DNA of 64,000 nt. Origin: Chlorops oryzae (lineage: Eukaryota > Arthropoda > Insecta > Diptera > Chloropidae). Location of the stretch: NCBI GenBank assembly GCA_020466095.1, contig CM035807.1, positions 32,190,212 to 32,254,211 on the forward strand, given 5' to 3'. The first letter of the stretch is position 1. Each line of letters begins with the position of its first letter. The notes beneath the pieces are model-generated. The model was given only the letters and a program-made list of their open reading frames with translations, had not been told where the DNA came from and searched no databases. Positions 57,446-64,000 of the stretch are shown piece by piece. A program made the position numbers and the translations under genes.

Positions 57446-57643
57446 GGCCATATAGAACTATAGCTGCAACTTCAGCCAAATTTTGGCGCGTCATGCATAA
57501 CGCTATTTGGTGAAAAAGTTCAACTGTGGTGAACCACGCCATTAGTCGAGTGTTGTGGTGAATCACGTAATAGAAAGTGTGGTGTACCACGTACAAGCTT
57601 TTGGCCGAAGTTGCAGCTATATTTCTATATGGAGGAGGCCTTT
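57446..57643. mobile_element. Small inverted-repeat element, about 198 bp
   Basis: CTATAGCTGCAACTTCAGCC near 57460 is inverted at about 57604-57624 (GGCCGAAGTTGCAGCTATA). CATATAGAA words lie outside both. The middle has three CACG/CGTG words linked to GTGGTG. Borders approximate. Confidence 0.5.
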
Positions 57644-58186
57644 AATGTGAAGCAACTTTTTTCTCCGATGAAAATGTAATAGATTTTTCACCTCTCGAGG
57701 TAAAGTGTATTTCACCATTCGAGGCGATTGAAAAAAATTTAAAAAAAAAAATCCATAACTTTCCATTCTGAAAATGAAAAACAAATAATCTTGCATATTT
57801 TTAGGCATTTATTTTTGCCCCCACGAAAGAATCAACAACAAAAGAAGAAAGTTTGAGAAAAGAACACCACTAAAAAGTACCATCATGTTAAGAAATACAA
57901 CCCTGAGATTTTCTAGACAATTCATTTGACAGTGTTGCATTGACAGCATTGGTTGAACGCAACTCTGTTCTGGCAGAGAGCTTAAACTCTCATAGTAATA
58001 GATTAAAGAATATGAGAAAGTTCTCTTAGCATTTTCATGCACAACGACGAATAGTCTTCGAAGCAAGGAAGCAAGAAGAAAAAAAAAATCGAAGCAGCGA
58101 AAAGTAATTTGTTTTTTTTACATAAATCATTGGTTGTTTTTTTCAAAGTTTAATTCATTTAAAACGCCAATAATCGGCTTTTCACG

Positions 58187-59512
58187 ATGGATGTACCATT
58201 TTTTAAGATTGGTGCAAAAATCAGCATTATTTCGAAGGCGAATGTTCGCTATGAAGGTGTCTTCGTCGAAATCGATACGGATAACCTTCAAATTGCTCTG
58301 TCGGACGTGCGCTTCTATGGCACCGAGTCTCGCGACGCTGAAGTCTTCATCGCCGGACAAGACCGCATGTATCCGTATGTGATATTCAAGAGCAGCGACA
58401 TCAACGATATCCGGGTGCTCGATGAAATAGCCGAGCCGCAGCTGGAGCCGCCGGCCGAGATTAATCCGTATGTTCGACGTGATTATCCGCAGAGCACATT
58501 GGAATTTCTGCGCACCTATCCGTTCGGGCAGTTCGGCTGCTCGGCGAATATGATTCAAACACCGATTCACGCATCGGCATTCCAACGGGATATTTGCGTG
58601 CCACGCAGCTATTGGCCACGCTATGGTATGTCGCCGAATAATGGCCGCGGCTATCAGCAGCAGCGGCACCGTAAATCTTTTTACATGTGGCGTATACCAC
58701 GTGTCAATGATTTTCTTAGCCGTTCGGGTGATCCGAACGAGCTGCCAATCGAACCATCCGGTGAGGATGTTCTCTTCGAGCAGGAATTCGATTTCGAGAA
58801 GAATAACAAACTCTTCGAGAATTTACTCCAGGGTATGAATGAATTGAGTTTAAATCAAGCTAAAGATGTGGTCTCGAAGGATGTGGTGAAGGAAGAGGAG
58901 AAGAAGGAGAAGGCGGTGAAGCAATCGTTCGATAGCGAACAAGTCGAACAGAAGCAAATCGAAGAGGAGCAACAACCGGTTATGGAGAAAAGCGTTGCCA
59001 GTCAAGGTGCTACTCCGAAGAAGTATAAAAGTGTCGAGTTGAAACCAATTTTAACTCCGAGTGCCTACGACAAGGCCAAGTCTTTCTTCGATACTGTCTC
59101 GTGTGCATCTATTTATCGGTCTCCGAATATCAATCCGAATTGGCGTGAATGGAATAAAGAAACTTTCGGTATATCCATGATAAATCATCAGCGCCGTAAG
59201 CGTCGTCAATTTTCGAACGCCATCAAGGGTGCCGATGATAGAATCGACAGCGATCAACGAGCAAATAAAATCGCCGAGAAGGTGGCCATCAAGGCGGATG
59301 AGAATCACCAGCCAAAGGTTCTATCTTCGTCTGAACAGAATATGAGTGTGCAGAAAATTCGCTTTCAGGCTGTTGTTGTGACAAAGACTCGCGGTAATAA
59401 GCATTCGATTGATGGGACGAAAAAAGTCAAATTCGATAAGAATTCAAAAAGCGAAGTCAAATCGTTCGAAAGGACCGATGCCGAGAAGTACTCGCTCAAA
59501 GGCTACAAATAG
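58187..59512 (+). CDS. LSM14/Trailer hitch-like RNP protein, single exon
   Basis: Intact 441-residue frame from the ATG at 58187 (CACGATGG). Domains in order: an LSm14-type domain at residues 6-80 (IGAKISIISKANVRYEG, YVIFKSSDINDIRV); an FDF box at about 199-216 (QEFDFEKNNKLFENLL); an acidic, lysine- and glutamine-rich linker; an FFD box (YDKAKSFFDTVSC, 294-306); a TFG box (WREWNKETFGI, 319-329); and a basic patch (QRRKRRQF). LSM14/Tral proteins are cytoplasmic mRNP factors that bind the DEAD-box helicase DDX6/Me31B and repress translation. FDF, FFD and TFG boxes mediate such contacts. Drosophila Tral is longer and RGG-rich; here the RGG repeats are absent and there is no intron. A retro-derived paralogue is therefore likely, with conserved function inferred. 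AATAAA lies at 59770-59775. Confidence 0.9.
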   Translation: MDVPFFKIGAKISIISKANVRYEGVFVEIDTDNLQIALSDVRFYGTESRDAEVFIAGQDRMYPYVIFKSSDINDIRVLDEIAEPQLEPPAEINPYVRRDYPQSTLEFLRTYPFGQFGCSANMIQTPIHASAFQRDICVPRSYWPRYGMSPNNGRGYQQQRHRKSFYMWRIPRVNDFLSRSGDPNELPIEPSGEDVLFEQEFDFEKNNKLFENLLQGMNELSLNQAKDVVSKDVVKEEEKKEKAVKQSFDSEQVEQKQIEEEQQPVMEKSVASQGATPKKYKSVELKPILTPSAYDKAKSFFDTVSCASIYRSPNINPNWREWNKETFGISMINHQRRKRRQFSNAIKGADDRIDSDQRANKIAEKVAIKADENHQPKVLSSSEQNMSVQKIRFQAVVVTKTRGNKHSIDGTKKVKFDKNSKSEVKSFERTDAEKYSLKGYK

Positions 59513-59513
59513 A

Positions 59514-59547
59514 GTGTGCGTGTGTATGTGCGTGTGTGTGTGTGTGC
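59514..59547. repeat. (GT)n microsatellite in the 3' UTR
   Basis: GTGTGCGTGTGTATGTGCGT and further GT units directly after the stop codon of the LSM14-like gene. Confidence 0.85.
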
Positions 59548-59769
59548 GGTTCCGAATCATAAGCCGCCTGCGTCTCTTCATTGAATATACAATTTTCTTT
59601 TCAATTTTTAGAATTTCTCGAATTATTTTACTTGAAATAGGTATCTCTGATTATGAATGGCAAAATGAATCTTTCAATCTCTTAACTACAATGGAAATGG
59701 GTAAATGCGCGCAGGGTTTTGAAATATAAATCGGGTCATATTACATTCCTTTTGTATGCTTCTGGGTTA

Positions 59770-59775
59770 AATAAA
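59770..59775 (+). terminator. Candidate polyadenylation signal of the LSM14-like gene
   Basis: AATAAA about 258 bases after the stop codon on the coding strand. Confidence 0.45.
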
Positions 59776-60997
59776 CTGATTTTTTCAACCTAAAATGAGT
59801 TTTTATGCTCAAAAATAGAGCGACCATTTAAAGTTTGGTAAGTAAGATTTTGCTCGTTTAACTTGCCCCGTTGTAGCTCCAAATAAAATGATGGAAAATT
59901 AAAAAAAAAAAAATCATGCTTCAGAAAATATTCATTCCTCTTACATAAGGTTCCTCAATGTATTGAGAAATTTTGCACAAGATACTCGAAATGCTGCTAG
60001 GCTTGCGCTGAAAGCTTCTTATGTAATACGGAATGTGTAATCATATGTTTTCTTGTACACAATTTCGTTTAGAGAAAATCCATTTTAAGCTTATTTGCAT
60101 GCAAAATGCCAGCAACATATTGGATTTTTATTCAATCTCGTGAGCATGCTGAGCTTCAAACAGGATTTATGGTCGTCTTAACCTCAGGTGCAATCGATGC
60201 TTATACATATGTAGGTACATATGTATGTATGTATGTATGTATGTAATGTAGTACAAGCAACATAATACTATAGAGATAACATTGAGGATTAGAGTAGCTT
60301 CACATATCATCTTCTCGTATACTCTCTTAGTATGCTTCGAACGTGAATGATGTTGGCCTGGATATTTTCTTCCCTCTTTTCGTCCTCCCAACAAATCCGA
60401 AAACAAATTTCTAAGAGTTCTTCAATTATTATTTAAACCTGTTACTATTGGACAACACAAAAGATTTCCATTCATTTTATCATTGGAGAAAAACTTATAA
60501 ATCACGTCAGTTCGAGACGAAAGGGGAAAGAGAGAGAGAGAGAGAAAAAAAAAATCTTAAAAGTAATGAAATTTGTTTTTAGAACGTTTTCAATTGAATT
60601 ACACTTGGGTTGCGAAAACAATTCCATAGAAACTGTTGAGAACCAGGAAAACTCTCTAGGCAAAAAAGAGAAGCATTTTGGAAAGTTCTACATTATTGGC
60701 AGCATCAATGTTTCAACTCGATTGCTGTGGGCCGGCATTTTGCGAAGGGGTAGAGAGAAAGGCTTTTGTGCTTGTGAAAAGCAGGAAGAAGGAAACCCAA
60801 ATTGGATGTAAAATCGAAGGATTTTTCTTCAAAAAAAAAAAAAAAACCTAAACTTTATAATAATAAAACGTATTCGACACGTTTAGATTGCTATTCCAAT
60901 TAAAAGTGTTCAATTGAGAATGTTTTTTTGTTGCACACATGAAAAGTTATATACATACATATATACAGTTAACAGTTGGAGAATTATTTGAAAAGAA
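59776..60997. other. No gene seen
   Basis: AT-rich spacer. A (TATG)n run lies at 60221-60246 and a GA run at 60530-60545. No supported exon. Confidence 0.4.
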
Positions 60998-61645
60998 CTA
61001 GTACTTTAACCAGAACTAGAAGAACCAGTGCAAGTTTTGGGAAAGCTTCCACCATAAGTATTCTGTGATAATTGGAATGAATAATCATAAGCGTTCATTA
61101 AAGCTGAACTATAAATCAATCGATAGTGACTGAATATAAATGTTTTCTCCTACGATGTGCTTCCAGAAAAAGGAAAACAAATCAACGATTCTGGTACCTT
61201 TTTTCCGTAAACAGCACTAGTCTTGAACTGGTGCAAATTTACCCAATTGAATACAAAAGTACTAGAATAGTTCTGGTCCATACTGTACTAGTGCTTTCCT
61301 CTACAGATGTTATACTGATTTTCTACAGAATTTTGTATGGACAGGGGTATAGAAAAGAACTAGTAGTGGTGGCTTTTGCACCAATATACAATTGTACCAA
61401 TATACATGTGTACCAAATTTCGACTTCATTGGCTCAGCCGTTTCGGAGGAGATCCGACCACGGACGGACGGACAGACGGACAGATGGACAGACGGACGGA
61501 CACACGGTCAGACGGACATGTCTAAATCGATTCAGTTTTTGATCCTGATCATTTCTATATATATTTTTCTATATCTCCGGAGCTTAATTCTCCCTGTTAC
61601 AAGATTCGCACAAAACTAATATACCCCGCTTACGCTGGGTATAAA
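60998..61645 (+). mobile_element. mini-me-like element, copy D (second subfamily)
   Basis: Carries TTTCGACTTCATTGGCTCAG, a (GACGGACAGACG) GTCY tract at about 61461-61515, ACATGTCTAAATCG, a TATATATATTTTT stretch and the end CCCGCTTACGCTGGGTATAA. The left part has repeated AACTAGT/ACTGGT words. The end hairpin differs from copies A and C, hence a separate subfamily. Left border approximate. Confidence 0.65.
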
Positions 61646-61695
61646 AATCGAATGGATTTTAGTTCAGTAGCTCTGTACATACGTTCCTATTATAA

Positions 61696-61871
61696 TTAAA
61701 GTCAAATTTCCATAACTTTAACCACCATTATCCAAAAAAATAGTTCATGTTATAAAGACTTCGAGTTAGGGAAACGAAATTGTATATAAAATAATCGCTA
61801 TTGCGACCCGATTCAGTTCGAGTTATAGAAAATTCGAGTTGCAGAAGTTCGAGTTATGGAAGTTTGACTGT
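61696..61871. mobile_element. Tc1/Tigger-like MITE, about 175 bp
   Basis: The right end CATAACTCGAACTTC, read in reverse, and the left TCAAATTTCCATAAC form inverted repeats. TTCGAGTTATGGAAG and TTCGAGTTATAGAAA words repeat near the right end. The right edge reads TTTGACTGTA, compatible with CAGTCAAA plus TA. Confidence 0.5.
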
Positions 61872-61889
61872 AATTGCATTGAAAAATAA

Positions 61890-62080
61890 AAAAACCTGGC
61901 GGACTCTGGGAAAAAGCTTCGAATAGCTTGGTCTGTAGGATGTTGACCGTGCCAGAAAATGATGCTTCGAGAAAAACGCGTTTAAAGATTTAAGAGCAGA
62001 ACAAGTCACTTGGGGCGCATCGCCGATTATAATTATGAGCTGTAATTTTTTTAATACTTGAAATTTCGTCCGATTTTTTA
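61890..62080. repeat. Fragment related to 13320-13460
   Basis: Shares CTGTAGGATGTTG, TTCGAGAAAAACGCGTTT and GATTTAAGAGCAGAACAAGT with the interior of the element at 13193-14009. Confidence 0.65.
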
Positions 62081-62641
62081 ATGTCATATTCTTATTTCGA
62101 AAGCTACCACTACCACTTAAGCTGCCTTATTTAGCCTTTGTACTAGAATTTTTCAAAAATATGTAAAAAAAAAAAATGAAAATTTTTTCCAATATCAATT
62201 TTATCTTTTTGGAAAAAATGCAATATCGAATCAATTTCGATAACATCCCCGATTGTATTTTCTAAGTTGTGTCACCGTAATAGCACAGAGCAAAGAATAT
62301 ACAGTAGGGTGGGTCGTTCTTATATGAAAAAAACAAAAAGTTGTATGATCGCGTTGGAATAGTAAAATTATGTTTCCTTATGTATAAAAAATAATTTTGT
62401 GTAAAAAAAAAATTCAAAATAAGCTGCATCTTCATACCGCGCAAGCGGATTGAAAGTTGGAAAAAAAAATTTATATGAGATTTTTCCGACTTCAATGATA
62501 AAATTTAGAATTTCTCAGCTTTAATCTCATTTTTTAAATACATTATGTTCCCAGATATTTTTGGTCATAAAACTATCTTTCAAAGGAAAGCAACGAAACT
62601 ACAATCGACCAAAATTTTACGGAGATATGGTCGAAGAAACT

Positions 62642-64000
62642 CAGACCTGAGGAAATTGCTCCAAGACATGCCAAAAATGTGTTCGAACCTATCAATTTTG
62701 TAACCATTTGGAAGAAGGCATATTGCCATTTCAAAAAAATCTTCCTTGAAGAAAATCGGTTATTTCATAAGGTTGTTATAACAATTTATATATTTATCTA
62801 TTTATCGGTTTCATTTCAGAACGTGCCCTGAAAAAAAAGTCCATGAAAGTTTAAAATCCTTCTACTTGAGCTCGAACAGGAAAAAACAACGCTCAATTAC
62901 GATTATAGATTTTTTAAATCGGTTCACAGAAACCAAAGTTACACGGCTTTGAAATTGGCCAATTTATTATTTTTTAAATCCTGTGTTAGTTAACAAAAAT
63001 GCCGAAAAGTATACTACATTTTTTTTTTGATTCGATAATGAGCTCATGTTTGGGAAAAATAAATAGCAAAGTCAACTTACTTCAACTTTAAACCGCTTGG
63101 GAGGCTCAAAAATTCAGCATTGCTTGATTTTTTTAATCAATAAGTATTAATTCAATACTCTTGTAAATTGTGGATATAGGAGGCATTTCTCCAAACCAAC
63201 CCTCTAGCTACGCCCGCTTTTTAAAATTTTGTAAATAAGCTCAAACTGAAAATTTAATCAAAATATCACAAATATACAAACAGATCAGTTTTCGTGATTT
63301 TCATAACAGACGCTTGTACTGGAGGGATCCCTAAAAACAATCCGATCAAGCCCATTTCTCGAACATGTTCTTGTTCATAGCTCCCCAAATCTCCATACCT
63401 TTAGTCAAGATTGCTCAACTCCTTCGATAAGAAAACTGTAACAGACCGATATGGCTAAATGGAATTTCCTGGTGATACTAACCATTTCTATATAATTTTT
63501 TTTTAAGTCTATCTCGAGTACGGACGAAAAAATGCCATATACCCTCGACACAGAGTTTGTCGGGTATGACTTTGCTATATATTTTTTCCCAAACATGAGC
63601 TCATTATCGAATCAAAAAAAAAAGTAGTATACTTTTCGGCATTTTTTTTAACTAACACAGGATTTAAAAAATAATAAATTGTCCAATTTCAAAGCCGTGT
63701 AACTTTGGTTTCTGTGAACCGATTTAAAAAATCTATAATCGTAATTGAGCGTTGTTTTTTCCTGTTCGAGCTCAAGTAGAAGGATTTTAAACTTTCATGG
63801 ACTTTTTTTTCAGGGCACGTTCTGAAATGAAACCGATAAATAGATAAATATATAAATTGTTATAACAACCTTATGAAATAACCGATTTTCTTCAAGGAAG
63901 ATTTTTTTGTAAATGGCAATATGCCTTCTTCCAAATGGTTACAAAATTGATAGGTTCGAACACATTTTTGGCATGTCTTGGAGCAATTTCCTCAGGTCTG
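62642..64000. repeat. Long inverted repeat, arms at least 432 bp, cut by window edge
   Basis: Left arm 62642-63073 and right arm 63568-64000 are reverse complements with only about four to six differences seen, about 99% identical by eye. The left arm probably continues before 62642, because the right arm runs off the window. The 494-bp loop contains mini-me copy F. No coding block recognised in the arms. Confidence 0.9.
63160..63567 (+). mobile_element. mini-me-like element, copy F, in the loop
   Basis: Diverged copy with TTGTACTGGAGGGATCCC, CTCCTTCGATAAGAAAACTG, a degenerate block before CCTGGTGATACT, and the terminal hairpin TCGACACAGAGTTTGTCGGG ending at the inner border of the right arm. 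The GTCY tract is almost gone. Left border approximate. Confidence 0.7.

Noticed and set aside
58127..58669. 180-codon minus-strand ORF
   Set aside because: Antisense shadow of the LSM14-like gene.

Overview
The window reads as a piece of chromosome from a higher (schizophoran) fly, possibly a tephritid. The evidence is AT-rich, intron-bearing, sparsely coding DNA, spacers full of ACATATGTATGT-type words, repeated copies of a dipteran mini-me-like element with (GTCY)n tracts, a mellifera-type mariner and a Jockey-type non-LTR retrotransposon. The species is inferred from style only. There is no bacterial signature: no operons, ribosome binding sites or CRISPR.

Four gene models look real. They are a short FUN14/FUNDC1-like membrane protein (1679-2017, +); a divergent KCMF1-like ZZ-zinc-finger protein with one 84-bp intron (33029-34471, -); an unrecognised protein with an LSm-like N-terminus and a 63-bp intron (36793-37719, +); and an intact single-exon LSM14/Trailer hitch paralogue with LSm, FDF, FFD and TFG boxes (58187-59512, +). 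They are tens of kilobases apart in places and share no obvious pathway, except that the last two both appear to start with an LSm-type fold.

Nearly everything else is transposon-derived or simple repeat. From left to right: a TA-flanked MITE (2434-2852); a 354-bp (TATGG)n block (3361-3714); mini-me A (5571-6556); a long purine tract (7390-8180); a small palindrome (9871-10200); a Tigger/pogo-like element (13193-14009); a mini-me copy split by a complete mariner with perfect 32-bp inverted repeats and one nonsense codon (17490-19500); a 1.66-kb near-perfect inverted repeat (19829-21491); a 5'-truncated, internally deleted Jockey-like element with a 12-bp target duplication (22799-26450); a roughly 110-120-bp tandem array (26463-27115); a MITE packed with GATACG words (28354-28889); and a 142-bp tandem array (30862-31450).

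The right half holds a tRNA-derived SINE (34946-35149), a 1.2-kb pyrimidine tract (35222-36460), a TA-flanked element carrying two inward-facing tRNA-like heads (43594-44254), mini-me C, a hAT-type element (45488-46286), RNase H debris of a second non-LTR element (50630-51290), a cluster of small inverted-repeat elements (56341-57643), further mini-me copies, and a second long inverted repeat (62642-64000) cut by the window edge.

The most unusual material is structural rather than enzymatic: two young, about 98-99% identical long inverted repeats that could form hairpin RNA; the element with paired inward tRNA-like promoters; and an open reading frame whose ATG is supplied by a target-site duplication. 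All identity estimates were made by eye.
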